DNA of 64,000 nucleotides from Rosa chinensis (Eukaryota > Streptophyta > Magnoliopsida > Rosales > Rosaceae), in NCBI RefSeq assembly GCF_002994745.2, contig NC_037089.1, positions 77,710,347-77,774,346 on the forward strand, written 5' to 3'. Each line of letters starts with the position of its first letter. Within the stretch, counting starts at the first letter, position 1. Both the position numbers and the translations under genes were made by a program. Of this stretch, positions 32,627 to 45,119 are shown piece by piece. Below the pieces are notes generated by a model, which was given only the letters and a program-made list of their open reading frames with translations, was not told the origin of the DNA and made no database searches.

Positions 32627-33275
32627 GAGCAAGTTCACCCGTAGTCAAGAAAAGACAAAGTCGAGAAGTCAAGAATTCGACCGGTCAAGTTACTGTTCAC
32701 TGCCACTGGACATGGGTTTCCACCCGTTTGTTTCTTGACCAGTCAACATTGTTCATCATGGCACTGTTCATCGAGTTTTTAATCTGTTCATTTTTACTGT
32801 ACATATATAGTACTAATATAATTGTTTGCCGTAGGATCCGGAAATTAATTGAAACCAAGGGCTGAGATTTCATGACCGTTGGGATCAGAATTCAAAGCCC
32901 TCCAATGGGTCTCTTCCACGTGCTCTTTATTCTGGCCCAATTCATGTCGCTACGCGACAAGAGTGTTGCTTCAGTCGTGTGGGAGTTGCTGCGCCACGTG
33001 TCAAGCAGCTCTCATTCAATTCGGAATTTGGCACGTCTCCTTCCTCCCAGTTTTGCTGACGTCGCCCACGTTTTCTTGCTGGGCCGAGCTGGCCGATTTG
33101 TTGCCTGGGCATGGAAATAGTCATGGGTATGACTATTTTCTTGACTGTAGTCAAGAAGGGGTGAGTTTTGTCCGGTCAAGGCACCACCGGTGGAAGATGG
33201 ATTTTGCTACCGTCGGTCACCACATCAGCTTTTTCTTGACTATGACCAGTCAAGAGCAAACCAGTGGACTTGCTC
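32627..33275. mobile_element. PIF/Harbinger-like MITE inside the copia 5' LTR
   Basis: 649 bp with inverted ends GAGCAAGT and ACTTGCTC and a TAA target-site duplication (32624-32626 and 33276-33278). The other LTR of the same copia element is uninterrupted at this point, which confirms the insertion. A 3-bp TAA/TTA target is typical of PIF/Harbinger. Subterminal copies of a GTCAAGAA/TTCTTGAC motif occur near both ends. Open frames inside (for example 32879-33292) run across the element end and have no domain. Confidence 0.85.
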
Positions 33276-34366
33276 TAAACATGGAAGAGTAAGACATTAC
33301 TCCTTAAAACAAGGAAACAAGGAACACCCCTAAACATGGAAAAGGGTCACCCGTAGACTCTATAATTTAGTAGCTTCTAATAAAACTGACCCAACCGAGC
33401 ATGACAGTAATAAACATTCTTCTCTTTGCATTTGGTCTATGCGAAGAGACCGATAGTGCAATTTTGATCTTTGCCCAGGTGAAAGATAGAAACTTTGTAC
33501 CGGATTTGTACACATACAAAACTGTTTTTGAGATATTGGGCCGGGCGGGTCGTACAGGTGAAATGCTGGGGCTGTTTGGGGAAATGAAGGAAGCTGGGAT
33601 TGACCAGGATTTGGTTTCTTACAATATAGTGATAAACCAATTGAGGAAGTTTGGAGAGGTTGATATGTGCTTGTTCTATTTCAAGGAAATGTGTAAAATG
33701 GGTGTTCAGCCTGATTTGCTTACTTACACTGCAGTCATTGATGGGTTTGGGGAGGTCAGAAAATATTGAGGAGTCTTTGAGGTTCTTTGATGAGATAATG
33801 GAGAGGCGGATTCAGCCTTCGTTGTATCTTTATAGAGCAGTGATCAGTAATTTGAAAGATTGGGAAGGTGGAGATGGCAGTGACTTTCATGGAGGAGATG
33901 AGTTGATGTGCTTCAAGTCTTGCCAGTCCTAGATGGAATAAACGTGAGTAGAATTGGTTAGTGTATTTTGATTTGGAGTTTAAAGTTGTCTTGCTATTTG
34001 TATAGAATTATAGTGCTTGAAATCTGCTACTCACTTTCTGTGTTCATCTTCAATATGATGCTTATGAAGACACTGTTTAAACACTTTTACATGTCATTTT
34101 GATCCTTTGTTCTACATGCAATAAGACTTGACAGATACGAAAGTACAAAACAAGCTTGAAGGTGAATTGCCTAGGAAAATGCATACATCAGATAGTCGAG
34201 TGGGAAACAAAAGCGAGTTGCTTGCACTAAGTTGTACGAAAAGAATGATCATTTCAACCTTCAGTACAAGTTTGAAACTATAAATAAGAAATTAAATCCT
34301 GTATTGCTCTTCCTACGTTGAAAGACAAAATGATGGAAACATAGTTCTTGTTGATTTCCGGTCATC

Positions 34367-37300
34367 TCAAATGCGACTCGAGTCCCTCCCAAATATAAAT
34401 CGCCTTCCCCAATCAGATACCACCAACACCCTTGTGCGCCAACTCACTAGCTTGCTGTAAATATAAGTAGGAAATATTCCGGGAATCAGGATACGCCGAT
34501 AAGCTTACAACCAAATCTAAGCAAGTGAAACTAAATAGGTATCGAAATTTTACCTAACATATACCGAGTACCAGAGCCACTGGCTGCTATAACCAATTGA
34601 AACCCAATCTCCTGGAAGTTGAAACGCAGTTTGCTCTCCTCCGAGAGGAGCAAACATCCCAAGATGCTTATACCTTGAGTTGTATCATAGAAACCGTGAA
34701 AACAATATAATGGCCATAGATAGACGATTTTATAATGCTTTTACATGAAAATTACAGCATACCATGTTCACTAAAATAAAAATACAGCATACTACACAGA
34801 TTGATGTCTTTTTTTACTATGCTGGAAAAGATACTTTACTAGAGGGGCACCTGAAGGGATGAAAACGGTGGCGTCCCTCACCCCTAAACCTTAGGGGACC
34901 TTCAGGATACTTCTCACACTCCTCCATACGGTTGAAACAGTTGGCAAGGTAGGCACCTTGTTGAGCAGCTACCTATAACATTCAAATTTTGGAAATCAAC
35001 AAATTAAAGATATATATAGGATATATGATGTATGAATTAAATATAAAAATAGTAGTTCACCTGGGCTGTTGCAGGAAGGTTTTTCATCTGAGAATCTGCT
35101 TGAGAAAGAGCTGATTTAAAGGTCTCAATATCTACTTCAGTACTGGAATACTTTTCTGAACTATTTTTCAGTAAATCATGAATACTTGACATCTGTTTAC
35201 TCTTCAAATGAAGCTCCAATTGAGGATACCTCTCCATAACGTCGTCTATAACTCCATGAAACTCCTCAAGACTTAATGTACCGGACTTGCCTGTGTCTGC
35301 TTTACTAATTATATGTGAAATATCTTCCTGGCAACATATTTGCAACAATTAAGGTTAGAGAATAATGAACTATATATATAACTAACGAATGATGATTCAA
35401 TAAGTACATAAGAAACACTTCCAGTAGGTAGATACCATGATCCTGCGTTGGTTTACTGTTGCACAATCACCCACAGCATATATGCCATCACATCCTTCCA
35501 CCCTCAGCCATTCATCAGTAGCCAAAACACGTCTGTTAGCCTATGCTCAAAAAAATGGAACAGTGATTCGTTTCAATATCAAATCCAAATTAAGTCATGC
35601 ATGGTGATTGGAAATAAAGCACAAATTAGCAACAAACCTGACCAATCTGCTTCATAAATTCAATAATCTCAGGGCGTGCCCCGATACCAGTTGCCCAGAG
35701 ACACATACCATACGGTGTAGATGAAACATGCCCTGTTGTTCTTTCTTTAGTGGAGATTTCCTTGGCAGTTACTTTTACAACCTGGGAACCTGTTTTCACA
35801 TCAATACCATCTCTGGAGAACTTTTCTTCAGCAAATTTTGTAATTCTTCTGTCAAACCTGTACGACCAAACCAAGCACATAATAGTTAACTTGAGTCACT
35901 TGACCAATACCTTCATTGAAATACCATGAATTACATAAATTTATATGCATTACTCACATGTTCAAAATATGATCGCCTGCTTCGAGTAAAGTAATGGATA
36001 CATCATCTTTAAGAGAAGGGTACAACTTGGCTAAGTCCTCACTTACAAAGTCATGAAGCTCTGCAGCAAACTCCACACCTGCTGGACCGCCACCAACAAC
36101 TACAAAATGCAAAATTTTCTTCCTTTCTTCTTCGCTTATGCATGGAAGACTTGCCCTTTCAAAACAGTCAATCACAGACTTACGAATCTTCAAGGCATCT
36201 TCTACTGCCTGCCAATTAAAACCCAAGCAGCTTATTGTTCTTCACCTTGCGGAATCATAGTTTGTGGAGTCATCTTAAAAATAAGAGTGCTCAAGTAAAA
36301 GAAGTATGAATATAAATACCTTCAAGAAATGAGCGTGCTCTTCAACACCAGGAGTGTTAAATGTGTTAGATTTTGCTCCCATGGCTATGATCAGGTAGTC
36401 ATAATCTACACTAAATTCATTTTTCCCGCACGAATTGTTGTCTTGGGTTGTCCGGCAGTAAACTTTCTTATTCTGTGGATCTATTTTGTAACATGCTGCT
36501 TCCCTGAACTGAACATCTAAGCCTTTCTGCATGCCATATCAGATGAAGGAAAGAGCTGTCATCTGACTCGTATCAGTATCTCCAATCAATCAAACTACAT
36601 AATAGTCGATTTCTATATATTTTTACAAACAAAATTGCAGAACTAGACAAATAATGGAAACATGTTTTAAAATTTTTCAACTCGTGAAGATTATTTGTAC
36701 AGTTGAGCAGGGGAAGTGTTCGAACAATGCTGCAATACCTAGGCTGCGAAACGTACTAAAACAAGATTTTACTTCCAATATACTGCAGGAAAAGGCGACC
36801 TTGTCTAATTTCGTTCTCTGTTCACAAAATGGTTTACTTTATAAGGTGCATCTTTCACCAAGTAAACCATTTTGTGAATATAGAAAGCAGAAGCAAGTAG
36901 TCAAAGTCTATGTATTGGTAATTGGTCAATAGAAATAGTGATCCAATGAACCCCATATTTTGATTCTTCTGTATGCAGGTAATACCTTCTTAGTAATACT
37001 ACGAATTGGCTCGACAATGCTGCGTGGTTCGACTGTGCCACAAGTAATACTCGGTAGCAGAGGAGTGAACAAAAAATAATTATGAGGGGACACCACTTCA
37101 ACATCATAAGAGGAACTCTTCAAATTCTTCAAGAAACTGACACCAGCCCAACCAGTTCCAAGTACCACCACCTTTTTTTTCTTCGATTCGCCTTCAGACT
37201 GAGCTGCTTCAGCATACGCAGTACGACTATGGAATGGTCTGCCTTCATGAAATGCCGCCAGACTTCCCCCACTGCATAATGTAGAAGTGCAACTGTGCAA

Positions 37301-37910
37301 GTCAGCCGATAAGAAATCGAGATACAGTTATGTAAAATTTCATCCATAGTTGTGCCATAATGTTCCATGAAAAAAGAGAGGATAAAATGTAGTGTCCAAA
37401 ATCTAAGGAAAAGTGGAAATAACATATGTACACGCTACAGTAAATCAGTAATTTGTCATTCAAGCTAATATGCTTTCGATCTAATCCCCTTAACAAAGTT
37501 CTTAGGAGTTCTCTTAAACATTGCAGATCCATGTTTTAGTGCACGATACTAAAACGATTCATCGTTTATGTCTCATATCTCTCCAACACTATAAACAGTA
37601 ATAACAACGAAGATTAGACAAAAAGATCAAGCCTGTAACCCTTTAAAGCCTGTACTACAAACGATACTAAAACAATCTACACAGAAACATATTTCTTCAA
37701 CACTATTAAACACTAATAACTACGAAGATTAGACGAAAAGATCAAGCATATAACCCTTTTAAAGCCTGTACTAAAAACGCAAAAGAAAACTATACAAATG
37801 TGATGCAGGTGGTTGAATGACCTGACTGTAGCAACAACAAGAAGCTTAGATAGGGAGGGGTACTGCTGAAAAAGCCTAGAGGCTCTCTCATAGAATGAAG
37901 CTCCCCACAT
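34367..37910 (-). CDS. NDB: External alternative NADH dehydrogenase (NDB2/3/4-like)
   Basis: Ten exons join in phase: 37822-37910, 36986-37271, 36320-36526, 35958-36208, 35638-35857, 35436-35540, 35061-35327, 34851-34972, 34554-34673 and 34367-34454, giving 1755 nt (584 residues), the usual NDB length. These rotenone-insensitive flavoproteins sit on the outer face of the mitochondrial inner membrane and pass electrons from cytosolic NAD(P)H to ubiquinone without pumping protons. The FAD motif [10 protein letters not shown] is at ~64-73, the NAD(P)H motif [16 protein letters not shown] at ~230-245. The residue closing the second fold is Glu271 (ITLLEAGDH), the NADH-type signature. The EF-hand loop [12 protein letters not shown] (397-408) has Gly at position 3, where Asp or Asn normally binds calcium, so calcium control may be weakened. 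The C-terminus is SSRI, a peroxisome-signal-like end. Confidence 0.93.
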
Positions 37911-38513
37911 TACGAAACCTCAGTTTGAATTTTCAGTTCTTTTTTTTATTTTTGAAACGTAATTTTCAGTTCTTTCTTCAAAAGGAGAAAGATAACGAAC
38001 TTAATCGCAGTGCATTTTATAGGCCTTTTGATTTGGACAGTTTCTGGTTTTGCTGGTACGTGAGAGAGTAGTGAGGATTTATTACCTAGTACGAGGGACC
38101 GAACCATAAGGAGTAACTGTCACGTAACCGGAGATACTCTATTCTTCTGGGTCCGATTTTTGACTTGTCGAACCGGGAAAGTAGGACAAAGTGTACTTGT
38201 GAGAGGGATTTTTTTTTTTTTTTTAAGAAAAAAGAAGAAACTGTATTTTTAAGCAATTTAGAACAGATATTCCAAGTACAAACGACAGCCATTGTGATAC
38301 GTCATCAACCGCCACACGTGTACTTGTCTAAGACAGGGATCTTTTTTACCACATTACGACGTACCGGTCGGCAGTCTTCCGATCCCCTTTTGACGATGAG
38401 AGCAAATCAAAATCATCTTATCTCTGTTCAACATACTCCGAGAGAAATGAAAATGTTCGATCTTTTTCGAGCATGGAAATCTTGTAAATGCATATGTCGA
38501 TAACTACAGTACT

Positions 38514-38948
38514 CAGGGCCGGTCCTGAAGTTGTGGAGGCCTGGAGCAAAAATCTAAATGAGGCCTTACTAATTCCAACATAAAAAAATATATTATAAAA
38601 ACTTGGTCAAATTAATATAACAAGGCAAATAAAAATAATATATAAGAATGAAAAACATAATAGATAGGAAAATTAGCTGAAAAAGAAATGAAAAGACATG
38701 AGAATGTAAAAGGAAAAGCAAAAAAATGAAAAAAAACGTAAATAAAAGTGAGATTACTACAGATCGAACACAGGTCATGGGTGGAAAATGGACAGTGACT
38801 TGACCAACTGGACTACTTCGCGTTTAAATAAATTGTTTGACATTTTTTGTTAATATATATTATATATACATATTCTGAGATCTGAGGCCTCCCGAGATTG
38901 GAGGCCTAGTGCGGCCGCACCACTTGCACTACCTCAGGGCCGCCCCTG
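38514..38948. mobile_element. hAT MITE, copy 1 of a tandem pair
   Basis: 435 bp starting CAGGGCCGGTCCTGAAG and ending CAGGGCCGCCCCTG, imperfect inverted ends of hAT type. ACAGTACT precedes and follows it (38506-38513 and 38949-38956). No coding capacity is evident. It lies ~600 bp upstream of the first NDB gene. Confidence 0.9.
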
Positions 38949-38956
38949 ACAGTACT

Positions 38957-39391
38957 CAGGGCCGGTCCTGAAGTTGTGGAGGCCTGGAGCAAAAATCTAA
39001 ATGAGGCCTTACTAATTCCAACATAAAAAAATATATTATAAAAACTTGGTCAAATTAATATAACAAGGCAAATAAAAATAATATATAAGAATGAAAAACA
39101 TAATAGATAGGAAAATTAGCTGAAAAAGAAATGAAAAGACATGAGAATGTAAAAGGAAAAGCAAAAAAATGAAAAAAAACGTAAATAAAAGTGAGATTAC
39201 TACAGATCGAACACAGGTCATGGGTGGAAAATGGACAGTGACTTGACCAACTGGACTACTTCGCGTTTAAATAAATTGTTTGACATTTTTTGTTAATATA
39301 TATTATATATACATATTCTGAGATCTGAGGCCTCCCGAGATTGGAGGCCTAGTGCGGCCGCACCACTTGCACTACCTCAGGGCCGCCCCTG
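38957..39391. mobile_element. hAT MITE, copy 2 of a tandem pair
   Basis: I saw no difference from the copy at 38514-38948. The two are separated only by ACAGTACT, and a third ACAGTACT follows at 39392-39399. The 443-bp period (element plus target site) points to unequal recombination or an assembly duplication, not two insertions. Confidence 0.9.
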
Positions 39392-39747
39392 ACAGTACTC
39401 TTATCCAATATAACGTTGAAAATTATTACTATAGTAATAGCTAATTGGTTGGTGAACATGTATTATTATAGGACTAATAGAACATGTACCATGAACGTCA
39501 CAGAAGTCGTTGAACGGTTGAAATTTTATTTCTTATAACTTGATTAGTATCATAGAAAGGTATAAATGACAGTCCCATTCTTTGTCCAAATACGAATAAA
39601 CGACCAAAAAAAAAAAATTAAAGAATCCACCGTGAATCATTTTTGCCTTGCAGGCTAGAGAAATCCCTCTCAAACACAACACATGAACGTATGTACAAAG
39701 CGTGTGCAAAAACTGATGACAAATTAGGCCAGAAATATATTTCATCC

Positions 39748-42700
39748 TTAAATACGGCTTGAATCTCTCCCAAAAATAAATCTTCTGGTCCAATCAGATA
39801 CCACTAGGACCCTAGTACGCCAGCTCACTTGCTTGCTGAGAAATCAAAAGGAAAAATATTGATCAGACTCAATACTAAATATGCACATTTTATTCAAAGA
39901 GTAAACAAATATATGAAGATCACCTTGCATATACAGAATACCAGAGCCATTGAGTGCTGTGACCCGTGGAAACCCAGTCCCCAGGCAGCTCTGCTGCTGC
40001 TTCCTCACCCCCCAATGGAGCAAATTGCCCGAAATGCTTGTACCTAGTCATTCACAAGTTACCATACACTTATTAGCAATTAGGAAAGAGAAGAAAGATA
40101 GATAATGGCATAGAACTGATACAAGCAACTTCACTATGTATGATTCTTCATTACTCTTGGCCTGTGACCGAAAACAGAAGAAATCTCTGTGTGGAGGACA
40201 GATAACCTATCTAACAAACAAAACTACTGCTCCTTAGGGCAAATGAAGGCCATCAACAAAAGACATTTTCTACGAGTGCTTGGTAAAAGTAATAGGAGAT
40301 CCTAACACCGCATGGTTCCTAATCAGATTTTGCTATTACTTTTACAATTTTCAGCCCAATGAAAATAACTGTCGTCACCAATTAACCGTAGTTTATCCCA
40401 GGACTACATTTATCTAATGTCGTTATGACGTAGAAGAAGAAATTAAAAAAAATTTCCTTTCTTTTTTTTTTTTCTTGAGAATTTTTATAATGCTTTCTAA
40501 ATAGTTCTAGTGAGACGATTGAAATGTACTGCATACCTGAAGGGAAGAAAGTGATGTTGTCCAGAACCTCTAAAACGTCGAGGACCTTCAGGAATTGCTT
40601 CACACTGCTCTCTACGGTTAAAGCAATTAGAAAGATATGTACCCTGCTGAGCAGCAACCTGAATACAAAAGGTTGTATATATACATCATATTATGGTGAC
40701 ATCAACTTGTATCTAAAACCCAAGACAAATATTTGCTCCAACCAGATTGAAGACATACCTGTGCAGTTGCAGGCAGACTCTTCCTCTGTGAATCCACTAG
40801 AGAGAGGGCTAATTTAAATTCTTCAATATTCACTTCCTTCCTATCATTCCCCTCAGAATCTTTCAATAGATCTGTCACATCTTGCAGATGCTTGCTTTTT
40901 AAATACTGTTCCACTTGGGGATACCTAATGATTATGTCGTCAACTACATCTCGGAATTCAGTAACTGTTAAGGTACCAGAGTTGTCTGTGTCCGCAGCTG
41001 CAAATATGGCCACGATATCTTCCTACATATGACGATACTAATTAATTAAAAGTGTATTACAATATAAATATGGTCGACCCTGGATTCCAACTTCCAACCG
41101 TGCCCCAATAAGAAACAACCATTACAGTTCAAAAGACCAGCTTTGCCCAATATTACAAGGCAAGACCAAGTTATGAGAAAACATTCCAAAGTCTAATATG
41201 CTACATACTTTCTGACAGGTCTGACAGGTAAAGGTTTTTCATACCATGATTTTACGTTGATCAATTGTAGCGCAATCACCAATGGCATACACATCATCAC
41301 AACCCTTTACACGCAACCATTCATCAGTTACTAGAACACGTCTATTAGCCTGCACATGGAGCAGAACACAAATTATAATTGACATGTCAACCAAGGTGAC
41401 AATTCTAATTGACTTAAGAATGTGGAGTTCAATCAGTTCATATAGACGGGGAAAGAATAAGATGTTCCGTATGTGTCAATACCAACTGATTAGGTTGTGA
41501 ATTCTGGATTTCTCAGTCTTTGACTCTTTGTATGTGCATAAAAGTTGGGGAACAAACCTGTCCAATTTGTTCCATAAAGTCTCTCACAACTGGACGAGTC
41601 CCAACGCCGGTAGACCACACCACCAATCCATGTGGAACAGAGTAGACCTCTCCCTTTGATTTCACTTTCACTTTGATTTCCTTGTCTGAAACACTGACAA
41701 CCCGGCATCCTGTTTGAACATCAATACCATCTCTTTGAAATTTGGTCTCAGCAAAATTACTAATTCTTTCATCAAACCTACAATAAGAAAATAATATTTA
41801 ATAAGTCATTTTGTGAACATGGTATCTGCTTTGTGAAGTTAGAAAAGTTTCAAATTAACTAGCTATAAAAGAGGTGAACTTCCATGATAAAGAGATATTA
41901 TGTGCATCTAATGCTAAAGTATCCACAAATCAAATTGCTGAAGCTGCACAGCAGTAAAGTACGGAAATATATTCCATATTCTAACTGTAGCCATCAAAAC
42001 TTCTCCAAAAGAAACAAAAAATAATAAAAAAATGTGAGTGGATGCTTTCTTACATGTTCAAGATATGATCTCCTGATTGGATTAATGTTATTTTCACAAG
42101 ATCCTTAACCATGGGATATAACTTGACTAAATCTTCTTGGAAATAATCATGCAGCTCTGCAGCAAATTCAACCCCAGTAGGACCCCCTCCAACAATTACA
42201 AAATGAAGATTCCTCCTCCGCTCCTCTTCACTAAGACCTGGAAGTACAGCAGTTTCAAAGCAATCTATAACACTGGTACGAATCTTCTGAGCATCTTCTA
42301 CTTCCTGCATGCGGAGGGTCAAAGATACATCTTTAAGTAATCACAGATCAGAACCTCATAGAAGAAGACTTCGAGCAACTTGATTTTCTTGACAAGCCCA
42401 TTTGAAAATTTTAAACAAGCAGGAAGGTGTTGAGAAGATTAAATGCTGCATAGCTCAACTAGATTGAAAATGAATTGACTATACCTTCAGAAAATGACAG
42501 TTCTCCTTTACCCCAGGGGTGTTAAACGTGTTTACTTGTGCTCCTATAGCTACAATCAAGTAGTCATATTCCAGGGAAAATTCAGGAGTTCCTATCAATG
42601 GGTTATCAGTATTAGCCCGGAGGTGAACATTCTTATTTGCAGCATCAATCTTGATACATTCTGCTTCATAATATTTGATCTCTCCACTTCTCTGCCATGA

Positions 42701-43902
42701 CATGAAAGCAAAAAGTAGATTTTTTATTTTTTTTTTAACCTCAGAGCAATCAAAATGTGAATGTAACAACGAATGTCATGGCAAGAACTCTAGGCGCTTT
42801 TGAATGTGTCACTAACCTTCTTTATAATTTTACGCACTGGTTCTACTATGCTTCGTGCTTCAACCGTCCCACATGTGACACTAGGTAACAAAGGGGTAAA
42901 CGCAAAATAGTTTCTGGGTGATACAACCTGAACATCATAATGTGAAGCATCCACATGCTTAAGGAAACTAGTACCAGCCCATCCTGTCCCAAGAACCACC
43001 ACTTTCTTTTTCTTAACCTCATTCTGATTAGAATCAATAGGAGGAGAGCCAACATCTGACTGTGATTCTGCATACGCCACAACACCTCCACCACTGCACT
43101 AATCCAAAAGAAAAAAAACAAAGTGCATAGTTACACGCTGGAATAATCCACCAAAAAAAAGGAATAGACTAATGAAGGTGCATACAATCAACAGCCAGAA
43201 ATAGTGTAATTTCTGGCAGAGATTTGGACATTGGATCTTGTAAATAATAATTTGGACTACTGCCAGAGCTAGAATCTGTTTGAAAGACATCATTTTGAGG
43301 TAACTGGTAAATTATGGCAAAACAGAAATTAATGTATCTCTTGCACATTAACTATTATTTCGAAATGATTATCATGTTAATGGATATCAACAGTTATTTC
43401 CTCTTACAGCGCCGGATCACATGACAGGACCAAACTCGATAGATAATCTTAAAAATTGCAAATCTTGGGGTTGAAAATTGGATTGATTATGCCCAGCTTA
43501 ATACTCCAAGATTCAAAAATTAAACTTTATTGCCACTAATATTCCAATTTCTCAGTAACCAAGTTTCAAAAAAGGGTCAAGTGCCTGGTAGGTGAAGGAA
43601 AAACGAGATTTGGAGTTCATGAATCATATGTCAATTTCGTTTCATCAAGACAACAAAGCAAAGTTTGACATTTAAGTTTTGTTTCTGTCTCTTGTTCTAG
43701 TCCTACATTTTTCTCAGAGCTCAAACAGATCAAAAGAGAAACATGGTAGCCAAGAAATGGTGAGATGAAAATGAATATCAATAACACAGTGGAAGAGAGA
43801 GAGAATTGGGAACCTGATAGTGCCAAGCAGTAGAAGCTGGGGAGCAAAAGGGTATCCATGGAAAGCTCTTGAAGCTCTGATGAAGAAGGACGAGATGGTC
43901 AT
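39748..43902 (-). CDS. NDB1: External alternative NADPH dehydrogenase (NDB1-like)
   Basis: Ten exons at 43814-43902, 42817-43093, 42485-42691, 42054-42304, 41558-41777, 41245-41349, 40759-41022, 40537-40658, 39924-40043 and 39748-39835 give 1743 nt (580 residues), with the same phases as the neighbour, so the two are tandem paralogues. The FAD motif is [12 protein letters not shown]; the second nucleotide motif is [16 protein letters not shown]. The fold ends with Gln267 (ITLIQSGDH) instead of Glu, the mark of NADPH-using NDB1 proteins. The EF-hand loop [12 protein letters not shown] (394-405) keeps all expected calcium ligands. The C-terminus SSRI matches the peroxisome-like end reported for Arabidopsis NDB1. 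Predicted role: calcium-stimulated oxidation of cytosolic NADPH at the mitochondrial inner membrane. Confidence 0.93.
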
Positions 43903-44260
43903 TTTGACGAAGTTGACCAGAGTTGAAGAAGAAGAAGAAGAAGAGGAGGATGGTAGAGAGAGTGGGAGTGACTCCTCAAGACAGTGGAAAATGAATGATT
44001 AAGAGAGGGAGCAGACCTTCCCTCTCTGTTTGGTATCCTAAATATAATTTACCAGCTGAGGTCACACGTGGCAGCATGTTGTTGAGCTGTTTACTGGATG
44101 AGCCTAAACCCGTCCTGGTTTAGAATAGTGGACCTGTGGGCAGTGAGACTTTAGCTGGACATGTGGTGCTTCTAATATTTTTCTAATCGTTTGGTCCTAT
44201 TTAATTAGTTTAACTTATTAGGGGAAACCTTCTAGTCCTTTACGATCTTTAAATACATAA

Positions 44261-44747
44261 GAGCATCTTTAATGGAGTATTCAAATAAGGTGTATCAAAA
44301 TTGAATTTGAATGATGACTTGGCAATGTTATTTTTGTTCAACTTCTTCTTCAATAGATGTGTCAAATAATATTAATATTTTATTTCTTTTTAAAATTATT
44401 TTATTTACAAATAATTAACTTTTTAATCTCTTTCTTCTCTCCTACTTCTTCTCCTTCTGGTTCTTCATCTCCTTCATCACTTCTCCTTCTTAATTCCTTA
44501 TTTATCCTCTTCTTCTGGGTTTTGTTTTTGACGAGAAACATCAGATGCCCAGAAAGATTAGTGCTTTTCGGGGGTAAATTTATGGACGGTGATCGGTGGG
44601 TCTTGGCCGGCGATGAAACATGCCTATTGGACGGCAGTGAGGGCTGGAGTTGATTGGGGAGATGACGGTGCAAAAGAGGTGCAGCGCGCGGTGAGGTCAT
44701 AGATGAAGAAGAATGAGCTGTGAGAGAAGAGATGGGAAGTCGATCTC

Positions 44748-44784
<37 letters not shown>

Positions 44785-44944
44785 AGATAATAAAAGACAT
44801 GAGTTTGGTGCTGTCAAATTTGACAGCCCAAGTGAAGAGGTCATTTCCACATCAGATTTGGCATATAGGTTGGAGTAATTTCATATGTCTTTTATTACCG
44901 TTAAAAGCCTCTACGTGGATTTGATTACTCTATTGGAGATGGTC
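44261..44944. mobile_element. PIF/Harbinger-like MITE with GA microsatellite
   Basis: 684 bp with inverted ends GAGCATCTTTAATGGAGTA and, read backwards from the right, GACCATCTCCAATAGAGTA. TAA flanks both sides (44258-44260 and 44945-44947). An AG repeat lies at about 44749-44780. Open frames inside are low-complexity and antisense to each other and are not annotated. The element lies ~360 bp upstream of the NDB1-like start codon. Confidence 0.85.
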
Positions 44945-45119
44945 TAAGAGATTAGATCATGATCGTTAGATGTGAATAGTTTATCTATAAACGTGTTAAA
45001 ATACTCGGACGTATGAAGTAATAGTTACAAGTATATCATCTGAAAATGCTTCTTGTTGAGTAACAAGCTGACAATACAAATAGATATATTAGATTCGTTT
45101 TTTGAGTTAAAAGAGGACC

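Larger units (their letters stand above)
27775..33382 (-). mobile_element. Ty1/copia retrotransposon, nearly complete but broken
   Basis: The coding direction is minus. The 3' LTR is at 27775-28057 and the 5' LTR at 32439-33382, the latter enlarged by a MITE. AAACT flanks both sides (27770-27774 and 33383-33387). The primer-binding site, complementary to initiator tRNA-Met, is at 32427-32438 beside the 5' LTR, and a polypurine tract (GAGGGGGAG) at 28058-28066 beside the 3' LTR. Both LTRs start TATTAG on the coding strand where TG is expected. The LTRs have few mismatches and both contain a ~55-bp internal duplication. Gag, protease, integrase, RT and RNase H are recognisable but frameshifts and stops break the polyprotein. 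Confidence 0.93.
27283..33932 (+). pseudogene. PPR gene copy 2, split by a copia element
   Basis: This is the second copy of the PPR gene at 8240-10206. The likely start (MLSASLRRFRCYRVVELFNR) looks like a mitochondrial presequence. A 28-bp tandem duplication lies near 27423-27480. A one-base deletion brings a stop right after LHNKHIF (27562-27564). A copia element then interrupts at 27775-33382. The frame resumes with PPR repeats at 33401-33740, and an extra T in GGGTTTGGGGAGG near 33747 shifts the frame again. Copy 2 retains GAG where copy 1 has its TAG, so the two copies decayed independently. A functional parent is expected elsewhere (inference). Confidence 0.8.

Noticed and set aside
32879..33292. 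137-codon plus-strand frame
   Set aside because: It lies in a MITE and runs past its end into LTR sequence, with no domain.
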